Of a stretch of DNA of 64,000 bases, positions 52,976 through 62,705 are shown in pieces (positions within the stretch are counted from its first letter, which is position 1; every line of letters begins with the position of its first letter). A program made the position numbers and the translations under genes. Source of the DNA: Lachnospiraceae bacterium (GTDB taxonomy: Bacteria > Bacillota > Clostridia > Lachnospirales > Lachnospiraceae); NCBI GenBank assembly GCA_017621075.1, contig JAGATV010000030.1:62001-126000 (forward strand), read 5' to 3'. The notes under the pieces were generated by a model that was not told the origin of the DNA, ran no database searches, and saw only the letters and a program-made list of their open reading frames with translations.

Positions 52976-55633
52976 ATGAGCAAAGAATTGGCAAAGACTT
53001 ATGACCCTAAGGGCATAGAGGACAGATTGTATGAAAAGTGGCTTGAGAAAAAATATTTCCATGCCGAGGTGGATCACTCAAAACGTCCCTTCACCATCGT
53101 GATCCCGCCCCCGAATATCACCGGGCAGCTTCACATGGGACATGCCCTGGACAATACCATGCAGGATATCCTGATCCGTTTCAAACGGATGCAGGGCTAT
53201 AACGCCCTGTGGCAGCCGGGAACGGACCATGCCAGCATCGCTACCGAGGTCAAGATCATCGAGAAGTTAAAGTCCGAGGGCATCGACAAGCACGACCTGG
53301 GACGCGAAAAATTTTTGGAGAGAGCCTGGGAATGGAAGAAGGAGTACGGCGGACGCATCATTTCCCAGTTAAAGAAGCTGGGTTCCTCCTGCGACTGGGA
53401 CAGAGAGCGCTTTACCATGGATGAGGGCTGCAACAAGGCCGTTACGGAAGTATTCGTAAAGATGCATGAAAAGGGCTATATCTACAAAGGTGCCCGCATC
53501 ATCAACTGGTGCCCTGTCTGTAATACTTCCATTTCCGATGCGGAGGTAGAGTACCAGGAGCAGGCCGGACATTTCTGGCATATCAAATATCCGTTGATAA
53601 ATGAGGACGGAACTTTAAGCACCACAGAGTTTCTGACCTTTGCCACCACCCGTCCCGAGACCATGCTGGGTGATACCGCTGTGGCGATCCATCCTGAGGA
53701 TGAGAGATACCAGCACCTGATCGGCAGGAAAGTCATGCTGCCCCTTATGAACCGTGAGATTCCCATTGTTACCGACACCTATGTTGACAGGGAATTCGGT
53801 ACCGGCGTGGTGAAGATCACCCCTGCCCATGACCCCAATGACTTTGAGGTGGGAAAGCGTCATGATCTGCCTGTTATCAACATTATGAACGATGATGCCA
53901 CCATCAACGAAAACGGCGGGAAATTTGCCGGGATGGATCGTTATGAGGCCCGCAAGGCCATTGTGGAAGAATTGGACAGCATGGGCCTTTTGGTGAAGAT
54001 CGAAGACCATGTGCACAATGTGGGAACCCATGACCGCTGCAAGACTACCATAGAGCCTTTGGTAAAAGAGCAGTGGTTTGTAAAGATGGATGAACTGATC
54101 AAGCCTGCCAGAGAGGCGGTAAAGAATGGCGAGATCAAGCTGATCCCCGAGCGCATGGAGAAAAATTACTTCAACTGGACAGACAATATCCGTGACTGGT
54201 GTATCAGCCGACAGCTTTGGTGGGGACACAGGATTCCCGCTTACTACTGTGATGAGTGTAAGGAAGTAGTGGTGGCCAAGGAGATGCCGGATGTCTGCCC
54301 CAAGTGCGGATGCACCCATTTCACTCAGGATCCCGATACACTGGATACCTGGTTCTCCTCAGCCCTGTGGCCTTTTGAGACCTTGGGATGGCCTGATAAG
54401 ACGGAGGATCTGGACTATTTTTATCCTACGGATGTGCTGGTGACCGGTTATGACATCATCTTTTTCTGGGTGATCAGGATGATCTTTTCGGGCTATGAGC
54501 ATATGGGGGAGAAACCCTTTAAGACGGTACTGTTCCACGGACTGGTAAGGGACAGCCAGGGACGCAAGATGTCCAAATCCCTGGGCAACGGCATCGATCC
54601 TTTGGAGATCATCGACCAGTACGGCGCAGATGCCCTGAGACTGACCCTGATCACCGGCAATGCACCCGGCAACGATATGCGTTTCTACTACGAGAGAGTG
54701 GAGAACAGCCGCAACTTTGCAAACAAGGTATGGAATGCTTCCCGATTCATTATGATGAACTTGACAAGCGTTGTCAGCGAGCCTGCTTTGGGCGAACTGG
54801 AACCCGTAGAAAAGTGGATTCTTTCCAAGCTGAATACCTTGGTAAAGGATGTCACCGAAAATATGGAACACTTTGAACTGGGTATCGCAGTTCAGAAGGT
54901 ATATGACTTTATCTGGGACGAATTCTGCGACTGGTATATCGAGATGGTAAAGCCCAGACTTTACAATTCCGATGATGCCGTAAGCCGGAATGCAGCACTT
55001 TGGACCTTAAAGACCGTGCTGATCGACGCCCTGAAGCTGTTACATCCCTATATGCCGTTCATTACGGAGGAAATCTTCTGCACGCTCCAGAGCGAGGAGG
55101 AATCCATCATGATCAGCAAGTGGCCCGTATACGCAGAAGAGCGCAATTTTGCAAAGGAAGAAAAAGATATTGAGACCATCAAGGAGGCTGTCCGCGGCAT
55201 CCGTAACATCCGTACCGAGATGAACGTGGCGCCCAGCCGCAAGGCAAGTGTCTATGTGGTAAGTGAGGATGACTCCATTTGTGCTGCTTTCACGGAAGGC
55301 AGGCTGTTCTTTGCTTCCCTGGCTTACGCAAGCGATGTGACCATACAGAAAGATAAGACCGGTATTGCCCAGGATGCAGTGTCCGTTGTGATACCCGGTG
55401 CGACCCTGTACATTCCTTTTGCGGAGCTGGTGGATATCGCACAGGAGATCGAGCGTCTGACCAGGGAACAGAAGCGGCTGGAGGGCGAGCTTGCCAGAGT
55501 AAACGGTATGCTTTCCAACGAGCGTTTCCTGTCCAAGGCCCCTGAGGCAAAGATCGCCGAGGAGAAGGAGAAGCTGGCAAAGTACACCCGGATGATGGAG
55601 CAGGTAAAGACCAGATTGGAGCAGCTGAAATAG
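52976..55633 (+). CDS. valS: Valyl-tRNA synthetase
   Basis: 885 aa, class Ia synthetase of normal length. HIGH motif [12 protein letters not shown] (residues ~46-57), editing domain with [18 protein letters not shown] motif [12 protein letters not shown] (~528), anticodon-binding domain and a C-terminal coiled coil ([19 protein letters not shown]). AAAGGAG precedes the ATG. Four bases separate it from folC. It is controlled by the upstream T-box. Confidence 0.98.
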   Translation: MSKELAKTYDPKGIEDRLYEKWLEKKYFHAEVDHSKRPFTIVIPPPNITGQLHMGHALDNTMQDILIRFKRMQGYNALWQPGTDHASIATEVKIIEKLKSEGIDKHDLGREKFLERAWEWKKEYGGRIISQLKKLGSSCDWDRERFTMDEGCNKAVTEVFVKMHEKGYIYKGARIINWCPVCNTSISDAEVEYQEQAGHFWHIKYPLINEDGTLSTTEFLTFATTRPETMLGDTAVAIHPEDERYQHLIGRKVMLPLMNREIPIVTDTYVDREFGTGVVKITPAHDPNDFEVGKRHDLPVINIMNDDATINENGGKFAGMDRYEARKAIVEELDSMGLLVKIEDHVHNVGTHDRCKTTIEPLVKEQWFVKMDELIKPAREAVKNGEIKLIPERMEKNYFNWTDNIRDWCISRQLWWGHRIPAYYCDECKEVVVAKEMPDVCPKCGCTHFTQDPDTLDTWFSSALWPFETLGWPDKTEDLDYFYPTDVLVTGYDIIFFWVIRMIFSGYEHMGEKPFKTVLFHGLVRDSQGRKMSKSLGNGIDPLEIIDQYGADALRLTLITGNAPGNDMRFYYERVENSRNFANKVWNASRFIMMNLTSVVSEPALGELEPVEKWILSKLNTLVKDVTENMEHFELGIAVQKVYDFIWDEFCDWYIEMVKPRLYNSDDAVSRNAALWTLKTVLIDALKLLHPYMPFITEEIFCTLQSEEESIMISKWPVYAEERNFAKEEKDIETIKEAVRGIRNIRTEMNVAPSRKASVYVVSEDDSICAAFTEGRLFFASLAYASDVTIQKDKTGIAQDAVSVVIPGATLYIPFAELVDIAQEIERLTREQKRLEGELARVNGMLSNERFLSKAPEAKIAEEKEKLAKYTRMMEQVKTRLEQLK

Positions 55634-55637
55634 CACC

Positions 55638-56963
55638 ATGGAAAAGAAACGGATTACGACTTATGAAGAGGCGGTGGCATATCTGTACGATGTGCCCCGC
55701 TTTACTTCCAAGAATACTCTGGAGGATACCGGGGCCTATCTGGAACAGTTGGGGAATCCCGACCGGAAAATGAAGATCATTCATGTGGCCGGCACAAACG
55801 GCAAAGGCTCCGTTTGTGCTTATTTGCGTTCTATACTGGAGGAAGCGGGATACAGCACCTGTGTGTTCACCTCCCCCCACCTTGTGGATATCAGAGAGCG
55901 TTTCCTGATCAGGGGAAGCATGCCGGGCAAAGAGGAATTCCTGGAAGCTTTTTTGCAGATCTATGAGAGTCTGGACTGGGAGCGCCTGCAACAGGGAAAA
56001 GGGTATCACCCCACCTTTTTTGAGTATCTGTTCTTTATGGCGATGATCCTTTTCGCCAAAGCGGATACAGATTATTGTATTCTGGAGACCGGGCTGGGGG
56101 GCAGGCTGGATGCCACCAATGCGGTATCCGAAAAGGTGCTTACGGTGATCACCAGGATCAGCCTGGACCATGTACAGTATCTGGGAGACACCATCCCTTT
56201 GATCGCAGCGGAGAAGGCGGGAATCCTGCGAAAGGGAGTGCCCCTTGTGTTCTCCGATGCAGAGGAGGAAGCCACCCGCGTATTTTCTCAGATAGGGTCA
56301 AAACTTGGCGTTTCCCTGTATCCGGTGTCGGAAACTGACTACAGATTCTTAGATTTTCACAATAAAAACATTGATTTTTGCCTGCATACTAGGTATTATG
56401 GTTATGTTAGGCTTTGTATCCATACCATTGCACGTTATCAGATGGAAAATGCTTCCTTGGCGGTGAGAGCCATTGAGGTGCTGGACGGAGGCAGGACGAT
56501 TTCTGCGGATGAGATCACAAGAGGCGTGGCAAAATGCTTCTGGAAGGGCAGGATGGAAGAGATACTGCCGGAGGTTTTTGTGGATGGAGCCCATAATGAG
56601 GACGGTATCAGGGCATTTCTGGAAACAGTGAGGGAGGACGGCACAAAAGGGAAGAGAACTCTGCTTTTCAGTGCCGTTTCCGATAAGGATTGTGCCCATA
56701 TGGTGGAAGAGATCGCACAGTCCGGGCTTTTTGACAAGATCGCCATTGCGCCCATACACAATGGCCGGGCAGCTTCCACCGAGTTTCTTAAGGGGCTGTT
56801 TAAAGCATATCCGTCCTGTGGATGTATGATCGTATATGAGAATGTTACGCTGGCATTACAGGAGCTGCTTGCCGGAAGAAAAGACGGGGAGCGCATCTAT
56901 ATTGCCGGAAGTCTGTATCTGGTTGGAGAGATAAAGGAGTCTTTAGAGCATGATCAATTTTGA
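55638..56963 (+). CDS. folC: Folylpolyglutamate synthase / dihydrofolate synthase
   Basis: 441 aa, Mur-ligase fold. P-loop IHVAGTNGKGSVCAYL (residues ~48-63), FTSPHLVDIRERF, ETGLGGRLDATN and VFVDGAHNEDGI are family hallmarks. It adds glutamate to folates and may also make dihydrofolate. No strong ribosome binding site, but the ATG is four bases after the valS stop, so translation is probably coupled. It shares the T-box leader transcript. Confidence 0.95.
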   Translation: MEKKRITTYEEAVAYLYDVPRFTSKNTLEDTGAYLEQLGNPDRKMKIIHVAGTNGKGSVCAYLRSILEEAGYSTCVFTSPHLVDIRERFLIRGSMPGKEEFLEAFLQIYESLDWERLQQGKGYHPTFFEYLFFMAMILFAKADTDYCILETGLGGRLDATNAVSEKVLTVITRISLDHVQYLGDTIPLIAAEKAGILRKGVPLVFSDAEEEATRVFSQIGSKLGVSLYPVSETDYRFLDFHNKNIDFCLHTRYYGYVRLCIHTIARYQMENASLAVRAIEVLDGGRTISADEITRGVAKCFWKGRMEEILPEVFVDGAHNEDGIRAFLETVREDGTKGKRTLLFSAVSDKDCAHMVEEIAQSGLFDKIAIAPIHNGRAASTEFLKGLFKAYPSCGCMIVYENVTLALQELLAGRKDGERIYIAGSLYLVGEIKESLEHDQF

Positions 56964-57102
56964 AGAAGAACTGAAGAAATTCCATCCCAGCCTTGAGGTT
57001 GAGGATGCGGAAGATGCAATTTACAACCAGGATCTGACCGATATGGCGGATCTTTTGGTGAAGATGATAAAGGAATCTGAGCACAAAGAGGGAAATCAAT
57101 AG
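56950..57102 (+). CDS. Small acidic protein, 50 aa, unknown function
   Basis: MINFEEELKKFHPSLEVEDA, then DAIYNQDLTDMADLLVKMIK and a short charged tail. ATG 56950 lies ten bases after AAAGGAG, overlaps the folC end by 14 bases, and its stop sits inside the ribosome binding site of the next gene. The tight operon packing and acidic helical sequence argue that it is real. Function unknown. Confidence 0.75.
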   Translation: MINFEEELKKFHPSLEVEDAEDAIYNQDLTDMADLLVKMIKESEHKEGNQ

Positions 57103-57111
57103 GAGGTAAGC

Positions 57112-58521
57112 ATGTTTTGTTATAACTGTGGCTGCCTTTTATCAGAACATGATTTTTGTACCGCCTGCGGAGCAGATGTGTCTCTTTACAAGAAGATAAT
57201 GTACGTTTCCAACCGGTTCTACAACGAAGGCCTGGAAAAGGCAGGCGTGAGGGACCTGACAGGTGCAATCAACAGTTTACGGCAGAGTTTGAAATTTAAT
57301 AAGAACAATATAGATGCAAGGAATCTTTTGGGACTTGTCTATTTTGAGATGGGAGAGGTGGTTGCGGCTTTGAGCGAGTGGGTCATCAGCAAGAATATGA
57401 GGCCGGAAAAGAACATCGCCGATGACTATATCAATATGCTCCAGTCCAATACATCCGGGCTGGATTCCATCAATCAGACCATCAAGAAGTATAACCAGGC
57501 CTACACCTACTGTCTCCAGGACAGCAAGGATCTGGCAATCATACAGTTAAAGAAGGTCCTGTCCTTAAATCCCAGGTTCATCCGGGCCCACCAGCTCTTA
57601 GCACTCCTTTATATGGACAGCGAGCAGTGGGAACGGGCTGAAAGGGAATTGAAAAAGTGTGTGGATATCGACCGGAATAATACGCTGACCCTGCGTTATC
57701 TGAAAGAAGTGGAGCTGATGCTGGCCCCCGATGAGTCGGTGAAGCAGTCTTCCCGAAGAAAGAAGGAAGATTCCGTCCGCTATCAGAGTGATAATGAGAT
57801 CATCATTCAGCCCCTGAATGTGAAGGAGCCCAAGAGCAGTGCAGGATCAACGCTGTTAAATATCGGTATCGGTCTGATCATCGGCATGGCTGCCGTGTAC
57901 TTTCTGGTGGTTCCTGCCAAGGAGGCGGCAGTGAACAGCAAAGCCCAGGAGAGCATCAAGGAGATCAGCGAGCAGTCGGATGCCAAGACCATTACCATCC
58001 AGGAGCTGGAATCCCAGGTAAAAAAGCTCCGGGAAGAAAATGATGGGCTTCATCAGGAGTTGGACAGTTATGTGGGTGCAGACGGTACTTTGAGCACCAT
58101 GGACGATCTGCTGACAGCAGCAACCGCTTATCTTGAGACCCAGGATGTGGCACAGACTGCCGAAAAGCTGGAGAGCATCGCCCAGAATGTGAACATTGAA
58201 GACACCTCAGAGGCTTTCCGGTCATTGTATCGGACATTGTTGGGGACCATCGGTCCCGATCTGTCAGCTACCTGTTACACGGAAGGCTACGCAGCATACC
58301 GCAATGATGATTTTACCACTGCCATCGAGCAGCTTTCCAGAGCGGTATATTATGATGATACCAATGTGGATGCCCTCTACAATCTGGGCAATGCCTACCG
58401 AAGAAGCGGCGATACGGAGAATGCCGTGGCCACTTACGACAAGGTGATCGAACTTTTCCCGGGCACGGACAGAGCCCGCAAAGCACAACAGTATAAAGAC
58501 GAGATGACAGTTTCCAACTGA
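57112..58521 (+). CDS. Zinc-ribbon and TPR membrane protein
   Basis: 469 aa. The N-terminal zinc ribbon FCYNCGCLLSEHDFCTACG (residues 2-20) is followed by TPR repeats (~35-205), a transmembrane segment (~245-265; LLNIGIGLIIGMAAVYFLVV), a coiled coil (ESQVKKLREENDGLHQEL) and C-terminal TPRs (YDDTNVDALYNLGNAYRRSG). The layout suggests a scaffold with a cytoplasmic N-terminus and an external C-terminus. AGGAGG precedes the ATG. It is the last gene of the valS operon. Confidence 0.82.
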   Translation: MFCYNCGCLLSEHDFCTACGADVSLYKKIMYVSNRFYNEGLEKAGVRDLTGAINSLRQSLKFNKNNIDARNLLGLVYFEMGEVVAALSEWVISKNMRPEKNIADDYINMLQSNTSGLDSINQTIKKYNQAYTYCLQDSKDLAIIQLKKVLSLNPRFIRAHQLLALLYMDSEQWERAERELKKCVDIDRNNTLTLRYLKEVELMLAPDESVKQSSRRKKEDSVRYQSDNEIIIQPLNVKEPKSSAGSTLLNIGIGLIIGMAAVYFLVVPAKEAAVNSKAQESIKEISEQSDAKTITIQELESQVKKLREENDGLHQELDSYVGADGTLSTMDDLLTAATAYLETQDVAQTAEKLESIAQNVNIEDTSEAFRSLYRTLLGTIGPDLSATCYTEGYAAYRNDDFTTAIEQLSRAVYYDDTNVDALYNLGNAYRRSGDTENAVATYDKVIELFPGTDRARKAQQYKDEMTVSN

Positions 58522-58550
58522 TGGATCGCTGTCCATAAGATACAGAAGAT

Positions 58551-58586
58551 AAATGCCTGTCGGCCCGATGCGCCGACAGGCATTTT
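58551..58586 (+). terminator. Terminator of the valS-folC-TPR operon
   Basis: AAATGCCTGTCGG pairs with CCGACAGGCATTT across nine bases, followed by a short T-run. Confidence 0.85.
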
Positions 58587-58630
58587 GAATTGCCCGGTAT
58601 TTGGACATGCAGGAAAGGAAAGGAAGAGAT

Positions 58631-58936
58631 ATGGAAGATTTTCAGATTATCGACAACTGTCTGATGGTCAGGATGCCAAAGGAGGTAGATCACCATCTTG
58701 CATCCTATATCAGTGAAAACGCCGATCACTACATTATGGAAGACGAGGTGGAGCATGTGGTGTTTGACTTTGAGGACACCAGGTTCATGGATTCCTCTGG
58801 CATCGGCATCATTATGGGGCGGTATCGGAAGATCGCCTGCTTCGGCGGCAGGGTCTATGCCATTCATGTGGACCGGCAGATCAGGCGGATACTGGATTTG
58901 TCCGGCCTGAACAAAATTGTGGAAGTCATTAGTTAG
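58631..58936 (+). CDS. spoIIAA: Anti-sigma F factor antagonist SpoIIAA
   Basis: 101 aa STAS-domain protein. MDSSGIGIIMGRY carries the serine phosphorylated by SpoIIAB. In the unphosphorylated form SpoIIAA frees sigma F in the forespore. ATG 58631 follows AAAGGAAG; an in-frame ATG at 58601 has no such site. It is slightly shorter than the Bacillus protein (117 aa). First gene of the spoIIA operon. No clear sigma-H promoter could be picked out. Confidence 0.95.
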   Translation: MEDFQIIDNCLMVRMPKEVDHHLASYISENADHYIMEDEVEHVVFDFEDTRFMDSSGIGIIMGRYRKIACFGGRVYAIHVDRQIRRILDLSGLNKIVEVIS

Positions 58937-58955
58937 CGGGAGGAAAGAGATATTT

Positions 58956-59471
58956 ATGGATATGATTGCTACACGGGAAAGAAATGAAATGGAGATCTGT
59001 TTTGACGCAGTATCCGTCAATGAGAGTTTCGCCAGGGTGGCGGTGGCTTCTTTTGCATCCCATTTAAACCCTACTATGGAGGAGATATCCGATATCAAGA
59101 CGGCAGTTTCCGAGGCGGTGACCAATGCCATCATTCACGGCTATGAAAATTATGAAGGTTATGGGAAATACGGGAACAGCCGTCCTGCCGGCAGTGTGGT
59201 GCATCCGGGAAAGGTCAGGCTGCACTGCCTGATGGAAGACGGGATCATACATATCGAGGTGGCGGACCAGGGAAAAGGCATCGGGGATATCGCCAGGGCC
59301 ATGGAACCGCTTTTCACCACCAAGCCGGAGTTGGGGCGGTCGGGCATGGGGTTTTCGTTTATGGAGACCTTCATGGATGATCTCCTGGTGGAAAGCACAC
59401 CGGGACAGGGAACCACGGTGCGCATGAGCAAGAAACTGAGTGCCGGCGCATGGATAGGCGGCGAGGAATAG
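58956..59471 (+). CDS. spoIIAB: Anti-sigma F factor / serine kinase SpoIIAB, with an insertion
   Basis: 171 aa GHKL-type kinase that holds sigma F and phosphorylates SpoIIAA. Motifs: TAVSEAVTNAIIHGYEN (N box), VADQGKGI (G1), EPLFTTKPELGRSGMGFSFME (ATP lid). After HGYEN it has ~17 extra residues (YEGYGKYGNSRPAGSVVHPG) compared with Bacillus SpoIIAB (146 aa), plus a longer C-terminus. GGGAGG precedes ATG 58956. Three bases separate it from sigF. Confidence 0.95.
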   Translation: MDMIATRERNEMEICFDAVSVNESFARVAVASFASHLNPTMEEISDIKTAVSEAVTNAIIHGYENYEGYGKYGNSRPAGSVVHPGKVRLHCLMEDGIIHIEVADQGKGIGDIARAMEPLFTTKPELGRSGMGFSFMETFMDDLLVESTPGQGTTVRMSKKLSAGAWIGGEE

Positions 59472-59474
59472 CCT

Positions 59475-60248
59475 ATGGAGGATGTGTCAGTACTGATTGC
59501 AAGATCACAGGCAGGGGATAAGGAAGCAAGAGAAGTACTGATCGAGAAAAATCTGGGACTGGTCCACCATATCGTGCGCAGATTCCTGGGAAGGGGATAT
59601 GACGCCGAAGATCTGTTCCAGATCGGCACCATCGGGCTTATGAAGGCAATTGACAAATTTGATCTGGAACTGGGGCTGAGATTTTCTACTTATGCAGTTC
59701 CCATGATCACCGGGGAGATCAAAAGATTCCTGCGGGATGACGGCATGGTAAAGGTATCCCGCACCATCAAGGAAAACGGATGGAAAGTGAAGCAAGTGCG
59801 TCAGAAATTGCAGAGCGATCTGAACCGGGAGCCCACTATCCGGGAGATCTCCGGGGCAACCCAATTGTCGGAGGAAGATATTGTGCTTGCCATGGAGGCG
59901 GATCTGGAGGTGGAATCTCTCTACAGTGCCGTCTATCAGGAGGATGGCAACGAGGTATATCTGGTGGACAAGGTGATCCGGGGAGAAAGCGGATGCGTCG
60001 GAAGCAGGGCCGGAAACGGAATCCACGATTATGCGGACCGGGAAAAGGAGAAGCTATTGGACCACATCCTGCTCTCCCAGCTTTTAGACAGCCTGGAAGA
60101 GAAAGAACGTGACCTGATCTGCATGCGCTATTTTCAGGACAAGACCCAGGTAGAGATTGCTGCCAGTCTGGGAATCAGCCAGGTACAGGTGAGCCGTCTG
60201 GAAAAGAAGATCCTGCTGCGGCTCAGAGAGCGTGCTGCCATCCATTAA
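59475..60248 (+). CDS. sigF: RNA polymerase sigma-F factor
   Basis: 257 aa sporulation sigma factor. Region 2 (AEDLFQIGTIGLMKAIDKFD, LRFSTYAVPMITGEIKRFLRDDG), region 3 (EPTIREISGATQLSEEDI) and region 4 (ERDLICMRYFQDKTQVEIAASLGISQVQVSRLEKKIL) are complete. Position after spoIIAB fixes it as sigma F rather than the similar sigma G. It directs early forespore transcription. Confidence 0.97.
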   Translation: MEDVSVLIARSQAGDKEAREVLIEKNLGLVHHIVRRFLGRGYDAEDLFQIGTIGLMKAIDKFDLELGLRFSTYAVPMITGEIKRFLRDDGMVKVSRTIKENGWKVKQVRQKLQSDLNREPTIREISGATQLSEEDIVLAMEADLEVESLYSAVYQEDGNEVYLVDKVIRGESGCVGSRAGNGIHDYADREKEKLLDHILLSQLLDSLEEKERDLICMRYFQDKTQVEIAASLGISQVQVSRLEKKILLRLRERAAIH

Positions 60249-60361
60249 GTTTTTATAAAATGAGAAAATGGGCTTTCTTTCTTCAGGGTTTTCCCTTACA
60301 ATAGAAAGGAAGAAGAGAAACTATGTGTCATGCACATTGGGATACACAGATAGGAGAAAGC

Positions 60362-61561
60362 ATGAATAACGATTGGAATAGCGTGGGAAAAAACGGCGAA
60401 AGACAGGAAGGCCCCGGGGAATATGCGGCCAGGACTTCCGAGGACCGGCTGGAGAAGACCAGAAAGAAAAAGAACAAGAAGGCAAAGTATATCCTTACCC
60501 TGTTTGCTTATCTTTTGGTGTTGATCGTCATCATGTATGTGGGAGCCGGCTTCTACGAATGGATCAACGGTAAGATTGATGCCAGTCAGAAGGAGACGGA
60601 AGAAGTCATCAACATGCTCCAGCGGGAGGAGTACCAGGAATCCTATACTTATACGGAAATGATGGAGAAGATCCAGGCGGTGGAAGCGCAGGCGGATGCC
60701 AGAGTGGAGCAGGCGGCAAAGGATAAAGAGGAAGAGATCTTAGGGGGTATCAAGGCCAATCTCACTGCAGGGGATACCACCGTGGAAGCATTGCGGCCCT
60801 TCTATCCGGAAGAACTGGTATTGGCCAGCAGCGGAAAGATCCATTTTGTACCCATCAATAATGAGCTCAAGATGAATACCCTTAAACAGGAGAATCTGCA
60901 GATCCTGGAGAGCGGGGAATATCAATATGTCAGAGAAGGCCAACTGATCTCCCACAAGGGGATCGACGTATCCAAGCACCAGGGAGAGATCGACTGGGAT
61001 AAGGTGGCGGCTGACGGCGTGGAATTTGCGTTTATCCGCGTGGGCTTAAGAGGCTACGGCACCGGCAAGCTGGTTGAGGATGAATATTTTGATAAAAATT
61101 TAAAAGGCGCTTCCGATGCCGGCATCAAGGTGGGTGTATACATCTACACCCAGGCTGTGACCGAGGATGAGATCCTGGAGGAAGCAGAACTGGTATTAAA
61201 AAAGATCGAGCCATATCATATCGACGGCCCCGTTGTGATCGATGTGGAAAAGGTGGCGGGCGCAAAAGCACGCATGAATGAACTGACGGTGGAGGAACGT
61301 ACCAACCTGGTGCTTCTGTTCTGCCAGACCATTGAAAATGCCGGTTATAAGCCCATGATCTATCACAACATGGAGATGGGAGTGCTGATGCTGGATCTGG
61401 AGACCTTTGAGAACTATGACAAGTGGCTGGCTTCTTACAGCGACACCCTGTACTATCCTTACGAGTACAAGATCTGGCAGTACAGTGACGAAGGCACGGT
61501 GGATGGCATCAAGGGAAATGTGGATATGAATATCAGCTTTTCCAGATTCTGGGAAGAGTAA
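60362..61561 (+). CDS. Membrane-anchored GH25 muramidase (lysozyme)
   Basis: About 399 aa. A basic cytoplasmic start, one transmembrane anchor (ILTLFAYLLVLIVIMYVGAG, ~40-60), a ~140-residue stalk with a coiled coil, then a GH25 domain: GIDVSKHQGEIDWDKV (~200), FAFIRVGLRGYGTG, VVIDVEKV (catalytic acids) and IWQYSDEGTVDGI. It cuts peptidoglycan outside the membrane. ATG 60362 follows TAGGAG; ATG 60323 with AAAGGAAG is an alternative. Placement after sigF suggests, but does not prove, a sporulation role. Confidence 0.85.
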   Translation: MNNDWNSVGKNGERQEGPGEYAARTSEDRLEKTRKKKNKKAKYILTLFAYLLVLIVIMYVGAGFYEWINGKIDASQKETEEVINMLQREEYQESYTYTEMMEKIQAVEAQADARVEQAAKDKEEEILGGIKANLTAGDTTVEALRPFYPEELVLASSGKIHFVPINNELKMNTLKQENLQILESGEYQYVREGQLISHKGIDVSKHQGEIDWDKVAADGVEFAFIRVGLRGYGTGKLVEDEYFDKNLKGASDAGIKVGVYIYTQAVTEDEILEEAELVLKKIEPYHIDGPVVIDVEKVAGAKARMNELTVEERTNLVLLFCQTIENAGYKPMIYHNMEMGVLMLDLETFENYDKWLASYSDTLYYPYEYKIWQYSDEGTVDGIKGNVDMNISFSRFWEE

Positions 61562-61565
61562 AACA

Positions 61566-61596
61566 AAAAGGAAGGGGTTAATACCCTTCCTTTTTT
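61566..61596. terminator. Bidirectional terminator between GH25 and thioesterase genes
   Basis: AAGGAAGGG pairs with CCCTTCCTT, with A residues before and T residues after. It overlaps the thioesterase stop codon on the minus strand. Confidence 0.85.
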
Positions 61597-62048
61597 CTTT
61601 CCAGGCGTAAACGTCTTCTCTTTTCAGCATTTTCCCACTCCATGCGCTCGCCGTCATTTTCCAATATCAGCGGGGGGACTTCCGTAGGCTTGCCGTCGTC
61701 GCCCATTGCCACCATGACAAAATAAGCCCGATTGATGGGATGTCTGGTGCCGTCGGTGTCTTCCCTGTAGGTATCCACCCGCACCTCCATGGAATTGCGG
61801 CCTACATGGGTCACTTTGCCGATCAGTACGATGATGTCATTTAAATAAGCTCCGGATTTGAAATATAGATTATCAATGGCAACAGTGGTTGCGTTGCGCC
61901 CGCAATGGCGTCTGGCGGTAGCGCCGGCCACCTCATCGATCCAGGCTAACAGCCTGCCGCCGAACAATCGCCCAAATCCGTTGATATCAGGGTAGATCAC
62001 CACCCGGAGCTGTTCTGTTTCGGAATCGGATACTTTTTTTGCTTCCAC
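61578..62048 (-). CDS. Acyl-CoA thioesterase (hotdog fold, YciA/BFIT-like)
   Basis: About 156 aa. NGFGRLFGGRLLAWIDEVAGATARRHCGRNATTVAIDNLYF split over residues ~22-62 is the hotdog-domain pattern with catalytic Asp; RNSMEVRVDTYRED follows. It hydrolyses acyl-CoA, substrate unknown. GTG 62048 lies seven bases after AAAGGAAG and fits the family start. An ATG at 62078 would add ten basic residues but has no ribosome binding site. Confidence 0.85.
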   Translation of the reverse strand: MEAKKVSDSETEQLRVVIYPDINGFGRLFGGRLLAWIDEVAGATARRHCGRNATTVAIDNLYFKSGAYLNDIIVLIGKVTHVGRNSMEVRVDTYREDTDGTRHPINRAYFVMVAMGDDGKPTEVPPLILENDGERMEWENAEKRRRLRLERKKEGY

Positions 62049-62113
62049 TTTTTTGCTTCCTTTCGTAGTGATATCCATAGTTTAATACTTTTCTGTGAAA
62101 AACGCAACCGGGC

Positions 62114-62142
62114 GAATAATACCTGACAAAGAACGCATAATA
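62114..62142 (+). promoter_or_regulatory. Sigma-G/sigma-F type forespore promoter before spoVAB
   Basis: GAATA (62114-62118), a 17-bp spacer and CATAATA (62136-62142) match the sigma-G consensus (GHATR, 17-18 bp, CATWHTA). It lies 35 bases before the spoVAB start, consistent with forespore expression of spoVA genes. Confidence 0.75.
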
Positions 62143-62176
62143 AAAGTGATTCAAAAAGGGACAGGAGAGGATGCAG

Positions 62177-62656
62177 ATGGGCAGGATGATCTTACTGGCG
62201 GTGATTGCGGGAAGCTATGGTTTGCTCTCGGCAGCAGGGGTATTTACCGTGCTGGTGGCTGTGGGCCTGGTGCCGCGTTTCGCAGGCAAGACCCACACTG
62301 CGAAAAAAGTGTTCCTCTATGAGGAAATGGTCATAATGGGAACGATCTTTGGCAGCTTCTTGAGCATATTTGAACGCTACAGTCAGGCTGCCGCCTTTTT
62401 GCAGGGGCGCTTTCCGCAGCACATTCTGCTATGGAACGGGGCCGGTGTGGTCTTTCAGGCAGTGTTCGGGATCTTTAGCGGTATGTTCATCGGCTGCCTG
62501 GCGTTAGCCATTGCGGAGATGTTAGACAGTATTCCCATCTTTGCAAGGAGAATATCCTTTCGCCATGGCATTGGGTGTGCCATCCTAAGCATGGCGATCG
62601 GAAAACTCTGTGGCTCTTTGTTCTTTTTTTGGCAGGAAATGCATCAGGTGGTCTGA
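62177..62656 (+). CDS. spoVAB: Stage V sporulation protein AB
   Basis: 159 aa with four to five hydrophobic segments. VLVAVGLVPRFAGKTHTAKKV and GMFIGCLALAIAEMLDSIPIFARR are recognisable as SpoVAB, part of the SpoVA set that moves dipicolinic acid into the spore. ATG 62177 is nine bases after AGGAG; ATG 62171 abuts that site. It follows a sigma-G-like promoter. Normally spoVAA would precede it; here none does. Confidence 0.82.
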   Translation: MGRMILLAVIAGSYGLLSAAGVFTVLVAVGLVPRFAGKTHTAKKVFLYEEMVIMGTIFGSFLSIFERYSQAAAFLQGRFPQHILLWNGAGVVFQAVFGIFSGMFIGCLALAIAEMLDSIPIFARRISFRHGIGCAILSMAIGKLCGSLFFFWQEMHQVV

Positions 62657-62705
62657 CAGGATGCGGTTTGGCAGGACGCAGGGAATCTGCAGAAAAGAGG
62701 GAAGA

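Noticed and set aside
62095..62322. A 75-codon frame over the spoVAB promoter and start
   Set aside because: It covers the sigma-G-like promoter and runs out of frame through spoVAB; no homology is apparent.
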